This document shows positions 1-10,412 of a stretch of 64,000 nucleotides of DNA, in pieces. The stretch's first letter is position 1; every line of letters begins with the position of its first letter. The notes below the pieces were generated by a model. The model worked only from the letters and a program-made list of their open reading frames with translations, searched no databases and was not told where the DNA came from. The translations under genes and the position numbers were made by a program. Source of the DNA: Gnetum montanum (taxonomy: Eukaryota > Streptophyta > Gnetopsida > Gnetales > Gnetaceae); the NCBI GenBank assembly GCA_015680685.1, contig MNCI01035176.1, positions 315,849 through 379,848 on the forward strand, written 5' to 3'.

Positions 1-835
1 GTGGTGGTTTATTTGGATGATATTACAATATTCTCAAGAAAAAAAGATCATATTAATCATCTCCAACAAGTTTTTGATAGATGTCATGAGTTTGGTATTT
101 CATTAAATCCTAAGAAGTGTATCTTCGGGGTTAAATCTGGAAGCTTATTAGGCCATGTGATATGTCAAGAAGGAATTTCCATAGACAATTACTGAATCCA
201 AGCAATACAGAATATTGAACATCCCACAAGTAAGAAATCTCTTAGATCTTTCTTTGAGAAGATAAACTTTGTGAAAAAGTTCATCCCCGGGTTTACTAAA
301 ATTACCATGTCTTTGATGCATATGATAAAAAAGGATGTCCAAGTAGAGAAAACACCAGAATTAGAGAGAGCTTTATCAGAAATTAAAAATGCTATACAAG
401 AGGCTCCATATTTGGTGAAGCCTAGGCTTAAAAAATATTTTTGATTATATTCTTTTGCTTCGAATGATTCTATCGCTATCGTTTTAACACAAAAAGATGA
501 TGAAAGTCAAGATGAACCAATTGGATTTTTTGGGTATTAGTTAAAAGGTTCAGAATTAAATTATTCAGACTTAGAGAAATAAGCATTTGCAGTCATCAAA
601 GCACTTCATCATTTTAAATATTATTTGGAAAGTTCATTAGTCCACATTATGCTAATTGAACCTACAGTCAAGCGATTCCTAGCTCAAAATGAGATTGGAT
701 TAAAAAAGGGAAAATGGCTTATAAAGTTGCAAAGTTTCAGATTTTCATTGGAAATATGCAAAACAATTAAGGGAATGGGATTAGCCAAGTTAATCACTAG
801 AGAAAGTGAAGTATGTACACTTGACACTCATAAAG
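1..835 (+). pseudogene. Element X pol: reverse transcriptase (3' part) and RNase H, Ty3/gypsy
   Basis: The window opens inside a reverse transcriptase. The catalytic motif YLDD is encoded at 10-21, followed by the thumb/connection signature ISLNPKKCIFGV and LLGHVI. The frame then runs through a KINFVKKFIPGF segment and an RNase H-like stretch (SFASNDSIAIVLTQK at about 450-500, then AFAVIKALHHFKYYL at about 580-630). In-frame stops at about 193, 442, 538 and 582 break it. Domain order RT, RNase H, integrase is that of Ty3/gypsy, and the wording of the motifs fits that superfamily well. The 5' part of the element (LTR, gag, protease) lies outside the window. I cannot place it in a named clade. 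Confidence 0.85.
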
Positions 836-2095
836 AGAATTGGTATGATGAAATTCTCAAATTTCTTAATACAAGAAAAATCTCAAATAATTTAACTGCA
901 AGTCAAAAGAGAGATTTTTTCAAAAGAGCACGAAGATTTGTTATTAAAGATGGTATATTATATAGAAAATATTTTCGAGGGGTTTTATTGGAATGTGTTC
1001 ATAATGATCAAATTAGTTTCATTTTGGAACAATTTCATGACCATTTGAATTTATTTTATGAATCCCCTAAGTCAACTATGCAACATATACTTCGATATGG
1101 ATATTATTGGTCTTCCATGTATCAAGACATTAGTTCAAAAATTCAAAAATGCTATAAATGTCAAATTCATGGGTCTAGGATTAAAAAGGCTAGAGCCCCT
1201 TTAAAGCCAGTAGTTGCAGATAGACCATTTCAGCAATGGGGTTTGGATTTTATTGGTACAATTACTCCTTCAAAAGCTGGACACAAGTTACAACTACTGA
1301 TTATTTCACTAAATGGTCTGAAGCAAAGGCTCTAAGAGGAAGTTCAACATCAAATGTGATTAAGTTTCTAGAAGACCACATTCTAAGTAGATTTGGTCTA
1401 CCCAAAGTGTTAGTGTCAGACAATGGACCCGCCTTCAAATCTGAAGAGTTTATCAAATGGGCATTAGAAAAATCTATTTTCTTATTTTCCTTATCAAACT
1501 ATTATCCTCAAGGAAATGGCCTAGCAAAATCCACCAATAAAAAACTTATCACTTATATCAAGAAATCGATGGATGGGAATCCAGGAAATTGGATCATTTA
1601 TCTACAATCCATGTTATGGTCAGATCAAATTAGATTTAAGAGAGCTATTGGGACATCACCATATAACTTAGTCTATGGTTTGCCAGCAAGAATTACAAAT
1701 AAGATTTTAAGCTCAACTTCTAAATTCGTACAAAGATATAGTGAAAAAACTGATAAAGATAGAAGTTTCATGACTTTGCTTATTAAAAGAAAAGCTGAAG
1801 TAGATAAAGCAACGGATAATTTGTTACAGAATACCTCTCAAGTTAAAAGATGATTTGATAGAAAAGCTCTAAAAAGAACTTTCAAGATAGGGGACCTTGT
1901 CCTATTATGGAATATGAGGAAACCTAAGAAGCTTACCCCAACATAGATTGGTCTATTTCAAATTACAAAGCAATTGTCTAAGGATACTTACAAATTATCA
2001 ACTTTGGATGGCATGGAATTACAATTTTCATATAATGTTTTGCATATAATTATTATTTTGGACAATTGCATACAACTTGAAGATATCCTTACACA
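836..2095 (+). pseudogene. Element X pol: integrase, frameshifted and active-site mutated
   Basis: This continues the pol relic. The N-terminal zinc region has lost one histidine but keeps the KCYKCQ cysteine pair (about 1150-1165). The core starts with WGLDFIG (first catalytic Asp, about 1235-1255), and a frameshift follows at about 1265-1295. The second Asp is kept in VSDNGPAF (about 1410-1435). At the position of the catalytic Glu the motif reads NGLAKSTNK, so a lysine codon (AAA, 1527-1529) stands where related elements have GAA. A stop at 1851-1853 precedes the C-terminal part, which carries a stop in a GPF-like segment and ends near 2095. The integrase cannot be active. It is not an adjacent element, because spacing and order to the RT are normal. 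Confidence 0.85.
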
Positions 2096-2428
2096 AAGTA
2101 ATATATGTATATACTATTAGATATAATATTACTAGGAATATAGTATTAATTATTATTTTAATTATGCTATTGATATATAATTAGATAAGTAGATAGTATA
2201 TTATAATAGTAAATATATTTAGGATAAATTTATTTAAATTATAAAATAGTTTTCCTTCAAGTGAGGCAACTGGAAGCCTACAAGTGAAACAAGTGAAATC
2301 CTACAAGTGTGACAAGTGGACAAGGTGACTCATCCACCACTTAGTGAGGATTTAGACAAGTGGTTAGAATACCTAAAAAGAGGGAAATTGGTTGAAGAAT
2401 CTTGGGGGGAATTTCAAATTTCTAGCTA

Positions 2429-2437
2429 CTATAAAAA
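2429..2437 (+). promoter_or_regulatory. TATA box-like site downstream of X pol
   Basis: CTATAAAAAGAGG sits in a typical promoter setting about 80 bases before the ATG at 2509. The sequence before it (2260-2420) has repeated ACAAGTG words. It could drive the small ORF that follows, or be part of a degraded LTR. Sequence match only. Confidence 0.35.
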
Positions 2438-2508
2438 GAGGATTGGGTTGCCTAGGATTTCTTCATCTTCCAATTCAAGTTGAGTAGAGAAAGTAAGAGA
2501 GAGCTAAT

Positions 2509-2709
2509 TTGAAAGAGAAGATGGAGTTTTGGAGAACAATGAAAAAGCCTTTCATTCCTTATGTGATGGGATGTTGCCCAGAACATGTGTTGAAGGCTTA
2601 CTTGAAAGCTAGAGCAGGTGGAGCACCGAAAGAGTATCCTTTCATGGCTTGGTTGGCTGATGAATTCTCATTTCTCACAAGAGGTTTAGAGATAGAGTCA
2701 AATGTTTAG
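2509..2709 (+). CDS. Small unidentified ORF between X pol and the polypurine tract
   Basis: A 66-codon frame lies between the end of pol and the polypurine tract, the position of extra ORFs in several plant gypsy lineages. It has a TATA-like site about 80 bases upstream and encodes a slightly basic peptide with a motif FIPYVMGCCPEHVLKAYLKA. Lysine/arginine-rich wording (APKKRRGEK) continues in another frame to about 2880, so the original product may have been longer. I do not recognise the product. It may be chance, though its wording looks more protein-like than neighbouring frames. Confidence 0.3.
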   Translation: MKEKMEFWRTMKKPFIPYVMGCCPEHVLKAYLKARAGGAPKEYPFMAWLADEFSFLTRGLEIESNV

Positions 2710-3210
2710 GGGCAATATCAAGATTGCACCTAAGAAGAGGAGAGGGGAGAAGAGCAACCAACCAATGAAGAGTCATGGGAAGAGGCCTTTGCGTCCCAAG
2801 AGAAGATGAAGAACCCAATTGGGAAGAATAGAAGAGTTCATCTGAAAAAGAAAATGAGAAGACTACTACAGAAAAAGTTTAAGTAGATTAAGTTGAGAGC
2901 TCCACCAAGCTAGAAAACAACAGAACAGCCTTCATCACATCAGAAATTGCCTATGAGACAGTTAGAGAGATGAGAATTCCTACCAGAGTAACCCTCACAA
3001 TTCTGTTCCCATCTCAAGAATAGTCCATGAATGAAGGACTTGCTAATGTACAGTTTGTTGTTTTTCTTAGGAATGAGGTTTTTATATCATCAAACCTTAT
3101 GTTTGATGGGAATTTTACTCCAAAAAGATTTCTGTTCAGCTGTAAAAATTCAATAAAATTTTCAATACGTTTCAGTTTTTAAATGGGGCTGCATAAATTT
3201 CTTTAAGCTT

Positions 3211-3240
3211 TTAAGGGGGCAAAAATGTTAGCACATTTGG
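3211..3240 (+). other. Element X polypurine tract and probable 3' LTR start
   Basis: The tract TTAAGGGGGCAAAAA (3211-3225) is followed directly by TGTTAGCACA, a normal LTR 5' end, at 3226. Strand and order agree with the pol before it. I could not find where this LTR ends, and no second copy is in the window, so its length is unknown. Confidence 0.55.
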
Positions 3241-3639
3241 CCATTTCATGGAACAGCAAAATTAGATACTAGAAAAAGGCAACTTGTAAAACAACTATAT
3301 AAACAACCAATCTATTTTAAAATCACTAGAAAAATATGAATAATGCTGGGAATAATCACTAGAAAGGTCTCAAATTAAAAAATCTACGGTTGATGTTGTT
3401 GGTGGTTATGAAAATGCATAGGTAAACTGGAGAAGAGTGCTCATCAAAATCAAATGTAGATAATGAACATGATGCTAGCAATGAAGAAGAGTGGGCAAAC
3501 AGTGAATCAAAATAAGAGATTTGATATTGTAGGCAGGTAAATACGATTATCCATGTTTAAGAAAGCGGTAGCGGCAGCATTGGCAGCCATGGTGGTGCGG
3601 AGCTGCGGTCCTCTTCGTGGGATCAGGCTATGGAATCGT

Positions 3640-4068
3640 CGTCAAGTCCACTATTTTTTTTATAAAGCCCACTGTGCTGAAAAACATCAGTAAGTGCGTA
3701 GGCTCATATGTTGTCATATTGTAGGTCGATGCTAGGATCCTGGCCTTTGCTGCCATCATCTACAATAGGTTCTTGCACATTCTGGCCTTGTCCAGGATCA
3801 CATACGATGGGTTCCTAAGTGCGAGTATGTGCAGCACAGCCTTAGCCGCTACCTCCTTCACCTTCCATAAAATGCTGCAAAATTGAGAGTTAACAAAGGT
3901 TTCATTATTAAAGCTTACCATTACCTTGAATTTTGGGAAGTGTTCTAACCTGTCGTGAACATAATGATACGATGGCAGGCAGCAAAATGTTTCTTCTACG
4001 ATCTCTATTTTCATGCCTGAATGTTTCCCTGCAGTTCCCATGCCAATCTCCGTCTGCAAACAGAACAA
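3640..4068 (-). pseudogene. Fragment of a plant DRB-type double-stranded-RNA-binding protein
   Basis: A 102-codon minus-strand frame (4068 down to 3760) reads like the first dsRNA-binding domain of plant DRB proteins (HYL1/DRB family, partners of Dicer-like enzymes). The family order is visible: CCLPSYHYVHD, then FPKFKVMVSFNNETF, then the helical KVKEVAAKAVLHILALRNPS, then ILDKARMCKNLL, which in the family leads to the second domain. The frame then meets TAG where the family usually has Gln after LL, and wording like the start of the second domain continues to about 3640 before being lost. Upstream, a TTTGCAG-type acceptor lies just before ACGGAG at about 4053. Exon or processed copy cannot be decided. 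It lies just downstream of element X's polypurine tract, so transduction by X or independent insertion are both possible. Recognition is from motifs by eye. Confidence 0.6.
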
Positions 4069-4916
4069 TGATAGTTATCAATAGTGAAGTTTGAATTGTT
4101 TGGAATATTGATTACTACCTCTGTTCATCCACCTCCATGAGTAGAGTCTGCAGACGTGCTACTATCTTTGTGAGCAGGCCAGCCATGGTAGTAAGCGATC
4201 CAGCCCCAATCTAGCATCACTATTGTTGTTAATGCATTTGAAATTGTTCTGGTTCCCCCACCTTTTTCTGCCTGTGCCCAGAAGTAGCTACGGCTGGGTG
4301 CCCTAGGAGATGTGGAAATCCCAGGGCTACTGCACTTTCAGAGGTAGTTCAGTGTGGAAATCCCAGGGCTGCTGCACTGTCAGAGATGGCACATGGTCGC
4401 AACAACTAAACACCACTCGGCAACATTACCAAACACAGTAGCGCCCGACACCAACACGTTTCTCATCATCATTACTAATCCATCAAGTGCGACCACAGGG
4501 ACTTGAAAATATAGCAAGATAGGTGCACAACTGAATCAATGGAACCATGAGATGTTTTAGCCGATGCCGATAAATCAGGGTTACAGTTTATTCAGAAGAA
4601 ACCATCATCGTTGAAGACAAATGCAAAACCCGAACACAATTGAAATCACAAAATAAAATTTCAATTTCATATGGTCCAGTGGCAAAAAAATAATTTTAGC
4701 AATTTCTCACATGCAACAATTGTATGGAGCGCTTATTAAAGACCTAGCATTAATTTAATTATCCCAAATGAATTACTAAGGCTTTATACACGGTGGGTAA
4801 TTAAAATCTTAAATAAAAATAAAATGACAATTGTATGAAGCTCTTATAGAGATCTTGGATTTATTAGATAGGTTGTTGCTTATAAATGAAATATTTGTAA
4901 TATTTACACATGCCCA
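4069..4916. other. Unassigned sequence between the DRB fragment and the LTR-like region
   Basis: 4069-4540 keeps the higher GC and CpG content of the DRB fragment but shows no frame I can identify. 4640-4916 is AT-rich and contains ACAATTGTATGRAGC twice (about 4717 and 4829). No gene is seen. Confidence 0.4.
4311..4386. repeat. Short direct repeat, two units of about 34 bp
   Basis: TGTGGAAATCCCAGGGCT starts at 4311 and again at 4353, each followed by a near-identical half (ACTGCACTTTCAGAGG and GCTGCACTGTCAGAG). The units are 42 bases apart. It lies beside the DRB fragment in a more GC-rich stretch (about 3540-4540), perhaps from the same low-copy source. Confidence 0.6.
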
Positions 4917-5822
4917 TGTTAGCATGATTTTCTCCTAACTTTATGTATAAGTTATAACTTCCTAACTTGGTAGGCAAGTAATATCTCCTAACTTGTTGGG
5001 CAAGTTATAACTTCCTTACTTGGGAGAGAAGTTACCCAAGATATTTTTTAATATCTAACTACCTTTTGAACCCTATAAAAAGGCTTCAGGGGTTAGAAGA
5101 AAAGGGGACACTACTTGCTCTCACTTGGAGTCTCACACTTGAGATAACACTCGGGGTCTCACTTTGGGTCTTGGAGGAAGATTGGAAAAGAAGACATTGT
5201 GAAAGACTGCTTGTAATATGACTTGTTAGAGACAACATTTCAGCCCCTTTGTCATAGTTCTATGAGTTATGTTTATTTTTTATTTTGTTTAAATTGTTTA
5301 GCTAGTGGTTTAGATAGTATCATGCTTGGCAAGTAATTTTGGGATTTTTAGATTGCTCTTATTGTTCTTGTTGCATGATAGAAAATTTCTATTAAAATTT
5401 TTCCATAGAANATTATGTAGCCAAAATAGAGTCATGTACGTGATAGTTTACGCAGCATTTTTTAGGTAGCATAATAGGATTGTCTTGAAGAAATTGCTTA
5501 TTTGAGCCTTGGAAGTTTGAACAATTCGTAGTTATTGAATTTGGGATAGCTTTATTGTGAAGTGTTTACTTGTATCATTTTACCTTGTTTAAACATTTGA
5601 GATATTTACACAAATCTACTTTCTTGTTCTCTTCTATCTATTTTCATTGAATCTTGCTCTATTTCTAGTTTTCTTGTGGAACTATCTCTTTCTCTGGTGA
5701 AAATTAGAAGTAGATTCGCAGAGTTGTGCTCAAATGTTTTTGCAAAAATTTATTTATTACAAGTAGGTATTATAAGGACCGCATAGACTAGGCAGTTGAA
5801 CAGAATAAGAACTCTCAACAAC
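4917..5822 (+). repeat. Possible LTR or LTR fragment with TATA box
   Basis: It starts TGTTAGCATG (4917) and has a clear promoter-like centre: a TATA box CCCTATAAAAAGG (5071-5083) preceded by repeated words of the type CTAACTTGKTGGGCAAGTTA (4960-5045). A possible end is CTCTCAACA at 5822, giving a weak TGTT/AACA terminal match. No partner copy, target duplication or recognisable primer site was found, so this stays tentative. One N lies at 5411. Confidence 0.3.
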
Positions 5823-6013
5823 TCACAGTACTTTGCAAAGTTGGATGAATCTCTTTAAGATAAGTCATTTATAGTTTTACACACAACCCAATCGTCTCAT
5901 TTTTCACAACAGCACACACACATATTCACATTAACTACTAAGTCTATTGGGAGGTATCTGGGCCTTAGTGTTGCCAGAAGACCAGCAAGCACCTAAATCC
6001 TATTCGAGGACAC

Positions 6014-6048
6014 TTGTTGGCAGTCGCGTCCCAAACGGTTGCCAACAA
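6014..6048. other. Perfect 9-bp inverted repeat (hairpin)
   Basis: TTGTTGGCA (6014-6022) and TGCCAACAA (6040-6048) are exact reverse complements around a 17-base loop that is unusually CpG-rich for this window. Function is unknown. It could be part of an element end. Confidence 0.5.
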
Positions 6049-6686
6049 TTTTCCTTTTCATGTGGCTAACCTATTTTGTTGTGAATTTTTTATATTTTCT
6101 CTCTACCTCTTGATTTTTCATTATTTTTTAATGATTTTAATTCTTATGCCAAGATTTTGTCAAATTTTATCAATTTGGGCTTATTTTTATATCGAAATTT
6201 GTATTGTAATCTTGTCCATACCATTTTTTGTCTTATTGGTAAATTTTGAAACATGTAAAAACTTTACCAACTTGCTTCTCAAATATGCTATGATTATTTT
6301 TCTTAGCTCTTAATATAAATATGATTTTGTGAAAAATTTTATGAAACTTAGATATTCTAGATTTTTGACTATTTTGGAAATCTATTGGATTTTTGGAATA
6401 AAATAATAATAGTTATGTGATCATTTTTGCTCAATTGATAATAGGAGTTATGAATCTTTTAAATACACTTTTCTACTTGCAATAGTGGGGTGTTCCTTAC
6501 TAGGACCGATCCCACTAGAATAAGGATTTGGATGGATTTGCTACCTTGGATTTTGATTCATAAGCTCATGTGAGGTTAGGAAACTAGGTGAGGCCATGGT
6601 ACTAAGCACTTGGATTTAGTGGTATGCAATGAGACATAATAGAGATTTATCTTTCCAATGATATGTGTTCCTAGACCATTGAGGAT
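6049..6686. other. AT-rich sequence, nothing recognised
   Basis: T-rich sequence with open but low-complexity frames. I see no protein motif, LTR terminus or RNA gene. Confidence 0.4.
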
Positions 6687-7038
6687 GTTAGTAGTGAGGC
6701 TATTTCCAAGACTTGACCATGAGTATCTTGTTTGGAATTATGAGAATAATCCAATGATAGTAGTAAGGTTATTCCAAGACCTGTTGATGTGTTTTTTTCG
6801 TAGTCAAGGAAACTAAGAGCTAGCCTTTGAAGATACTTGCATAAAATATATATGCTTTATATTTTTGTTAGATAAATTTGAGATATCTTTGAACAATAAA
6901 TAATTAAAAAGATAATATGATGATAGTAGTGAGGTTATTCTAAGACTTATCAATATATTTCTTTGGCATTGAGAATAACCAAGAGCTAGCATTCAACAAT
7001 GCTTAGATAAAACATATATTCTTTGGATTTTTGGAAAG
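6687..7038. repeat. Degenerate tandem repeat flanking element A
   Basis: Three units start with variants of TAGTAGTGAGGTTATTCYAAGAC, at about 6687, 6756 and 6922. The second and third also share AAGAGCTAGC and an ATAAAAYATATAT segment. Units are unequal in length (about 70, 165 and 117 bases). The last is cut by the 5' LTR of element A, so A inserted into or beside this repeat. Confidence 0.5.
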
Positions 7039-7896
7039 TCATGAGTTTTCATTGTTGAGCCACATTGATGGGATGTTGTCGATGTGAAACCATTGAGGGG
7101 ATCTCGTCGACACGATCCTGTCAATGTAGGGTTTGACATGTTAACATGTATCCATCAATGTGGCACCCTGTATCCACCTATAAATGTGCATCTACTTGTC
7201 ACATTTATGGCAGTCTTTTCATAGTTGTAGAGAAGCTCTTGTAGTTTTTCCCTCTGAAAGTTAGAATATTTTCTAAGTGCTCATAGTATAAGTCAAAGAA
7301 GTGTACAGATCTTTATTCAAGCATTGATGTACCTGGGCATCTCAATGCGAATGGTAATAAAGACAAGCTTTTCTAATAAAACCTTGCAACACTTAGAGTA
7401 GCTTAATGTTTTCTTTATGCATTTAATATTCATGCAATTTACTTTAATATTTCTAAGTAATTAATTAATATCAACTAAATAGAAAAAATAAGTACGACCA
7501 CTTCAAGCATATGTTTAACACTTGGTAATCCCAGTAGTGCTTAATGCTTGGTAACGCAATGGCACTATAACGTGTTCAGGATGTGTACAGAAAGTGGGAA
7601 CAGATGCTTATGTTAGGATTAGTTAAATATTAGCTAGTTATTAGATAAATTAAGTATTCAATTACTTTATTCTTGTTCTTAGGTGACTTAATTCATAAAA
7701 TATAAAATGAAAAAAATCATATGCCTCAATTACACTTAACTATATACTTGCACTTCACAAGTGGAACTAAGAAGACAATGATTGTAATAGTTAGATTCAC
7801 CTCTTAGAAACTGATGTACTTCAAGATCTAAAGTCTACATAATTCAATTGGATCACTGAGTGAATGCTAGTGATTTGTATGGTTGTGCATAGGGTA
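7039..7896 (+). repeat. Element A 5' LTR
   Basis: It aligns along its length with 19027-19868. It begins TCATGAG, whereas the other copies begin TGATGAG. A TATA box CCTATAAATG lies at about 7177-7186 and an AATAAA at about 7356. Divergence from the 3' LTR by eye is roughly 15%, mostly transitions. The 3' end is shortened where it meets the primer site. Confidence 0.88.
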
Positions 7897-7897
7897 T

Positions 7898-7915
7898 ACT
7901 CGCCATTATCGGGGA
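7898..7915 (+). other. Element A primer-binding site, tRNA-Asp type, decayed
   Basis: ACTCGCCATTATCGGGGA matches the 3' two-thirds of TGGCGCCGTTGCCGGGGA, the tRNA-Asp complement used by Athila elements. The first bases are altered and two central bases carry C-to-T or G-to-A changes. Elements B and D have better preserved versions at the same place. Confidence 0.6.
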
Positions 7916-8052
7916 CTTTCAGTTAGCTACGTGTGCTATCTAGGACTTAGTAAAAATTATTCAAAATTATTATAATGAACCTTAAAGTTGCAATCATTCA
8001 AAATATTAATAATAGTTGTAAAAGCACACTGATATTTTCTTGTAATCTAAAG

Positions 8053-10400
8053 ATGTCTTCTTCTCATAGGGAGGATTCTCTATCGAGGTTCAAGCATATA
8101 TTCAATCAAAAAAGGAGTGAACAATCAAATCTACCAGTGCCCTAATAATGTAGGGTGGTATATACTCATCCCAATGAGTATGTGCCAAAGTTCACCTTCA
8201 TCCTACATCAAGATGAATAGTTGCAATAGAGGAACATGGAGGGAAACATTTGCCACCTAATCAATCAATTCCTATGATGCTACACCAAACTCATATAAGG
8301 TTGGACATCTAGAGGCTCAATGCTAAATACATTGCGCCAGATCATGACTATCGAGATTATTATCCCACTGAGGCACAACACAAAAGAGATCAACAACTAA
8401 AGAGGCACCATGAAGCTTCGAAGGGAAAACAATTCAATAACCCCTTATTCCAACAAGGTCAAAAAGACAATGAGAATCCCTTCTCTGGGAGTTCTTAATT
8501 CAGTAATTCTCCTTCCCTTGGTTTTCATGAAAAGGGCTTGAACCAAAATTTACAATCTACTATAAACAATCTTGGTTCAAGTAAGAATGAGTCCCATGAT
8601 CATGGGGGATCCAAAGGTGGGAGTCATGGTAGGGATGAGGACAAGCATCATGATGATGATCATGGTCATGACCACAGAAGAGGGGGTGGCAGGCATCATG
8701 GTGATGCAAGTCCTTCTTCCTCTTTACCTTTGTCATCCTCTTCTTCCTTCTCTAGCTCCAACCAAATTCATAGAGAACATGACCATGATGGAGGTGACCA
8801 ATGGCATAGAGATTATTGTAGGGTCCATCAAACTAGTCAAGACCAAGGACGTGGGTGATCAAGGAAGGTCCACCACCACGAAAGAAGGGGAAGCATAGGA
8901 AATCATGGGCATCATGGCCATTACAGAGGCTATGGCCATGATGACCATTTTCTTGCAACTCAAAACATGCTAAACCTCATAGAGGCAATGAGAATTCCAA
9001 CAAGGCATGTGAAAGGTAGTAGAATCAAATGGTTGGATATGAATAATATCCTCAAGTATGAAGGGGTATATAACTCAGATCCATAAAATCATCTTCAAGC
9101 CTTTCACAATGTTTGTGCTTTACAAAACATGGAGAAAAAATGAAAAAATTTAAGCTATTCCCAAGGATGCTCATCAAAAAGGATGAGAGTTGGTACCAAT
9201 CATTGGAGCTAGAATCAATCCATAGGAGAAGGACACTACTCGACCTCTTTAACAACAAGTTTCAGACATACTGCCAAGTATCAAATGTGAGAAAGCATAT
9301 CCAAGGTTGGAAATAAGGAACACATGAATCCTTATACAAATCCATGGGTAGGTACTATTTCCTTTTACACCAATGTCCTAGCCATGGTTATTCTCAAAGG
9401 AAGTAGCTCTACCATATCATAGATGGGCTTCATACAAAAACATGAAGTACTCTTGGGATCTATGCCCAAGGGAGATTTTCTAAACTAAGGGCCCATCAGA
9501 TTCAAAGGCTAATAGAGCAAGTTGCCAAAGAAGAAGGAGAGTTGAGAAAAATAGAAAGTGTGAAGGAGTACAACTAGGACTCTTCCATCAGGAAAAGGAA
9601 AGTCTAGTTTTGTGACAATGAGGAGGAGGCACCACTTGATGAGCTAGTCCAATGAAAGACCTTACTGATTCAAAAGTCTATGTTTAAAATTTTGGCCAAG
9701 GTACATAAAATGTGGTATTCTTTGGATGAAAAATTCCAAACCTCTCTAAAAATAGTAGAGGAATCTAAAGAGCAAAGTAGTGATCATGATCACAGGAGAA
9801 GGAAGGAAGTTGAACATGTCCACCAAAGGGATAAGGGCAACGTGGTTGTAGTAGAGGAGGTTTTGGAGCCTAAAACAAATGATGATAGTGGATGTGAACA
9901 TCTTAAGGGATGTTTTCCCATTGTGTCACACGTACAGAAGTCTAGGGTGTAAGCTCTAAAACCTAGATTGGCTAGAAGGCAAGCATCTAGAAGGTAGCCT
10001 TATCCTCAAAGTAACCTAAGGTAGTTCCATCAACAACAAGCCTACTATCTAAGTGGAGCTCCACCACAACCCTATGAGTAGTACCATCAGTGGCAGCACC
10101 CATAGTCATGAGGGATACCACCACCAAGGCAACAATACCCTTACTAGCAACCTGATCCATATGGGTACTATGTTTAGCAACCCATTTCTCCACGTGACTC
10201 TTCCAATCATGCTTCATTCCAGCATCACTACTATCCTCCCAAGTACCATAGAGCCCAATCTCCAAGAAGGATCCCCATTTCCTCACTACCCTCCTCATCC
10301 TTCTACACATGTTCCTCCATCCTCAACTCCATTACCACTTGCTCCATCAATGTAGGGCAAAATTCCAACCCAACCATAGCAACATAATGCCACCATGGTT
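8053..10400 (+). pseudogene. gag: Element A gag
   Basis: The start ATG at 8053 gives MSSSHRED; the D copy starts MSSSHRTNN, which supports this start. The N-terminal part is broken by stops. 8540-8860 encodes a stretch rich in His, Asp and Gly followed by a Ser run, matching a basic Arg/Ser-rich stretch in D. The conserved capsid region begins at WLDMNNILKYEGV (about 9030) and, after a frame change, reads FKLFPRMLIKKDESWYQSLE and FNNKFQTYCQVSN (9140-9290). A zinc-knuckle remnant GCEHLKGC lies at about 9890-9920. A Gln/Pro/Tyr-rich tail reaches the protease. Many stops and at least one frameshift are present. The product would form the virus-like particle. Confidence 0.8.
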
Positions 10401-10412
10401 GTTCACTTATAG

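Larger units (their letters stand above)
2096..3210 (+). other. Element X post-pol spacer
   Basis: AT-rich sequence (2100-2260, many TATA/ATAT runs), then the promoter-like segment and small ORF listed separately, then about 500 bases with no clear reading frame. I read it as the 3' internal part of element X because pol lies before it and a polypurine tract after it. Confidence 0.5.

Noticed and set aside
3226-3895. A complete LTR from TGTTAG to GTTAACA
   Set aside because: The proposed end falls inside the DRB frame, and there is no partner copy or target duplication.
3953-4054. A DRB exon ending at a GACAG|GTTAGA donor with an intron to about 3877
   Set aside because: Reading straight through gives the full dsRNA-binding domain, including the strand that the intron would remove.
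8538-8858. A His/Asp-rich metal-binding protein
   Set aside because: It lies inside the gag of element A and aligns with an Arg/Ser-rich stretch of D; the composition is explained by codon decay.
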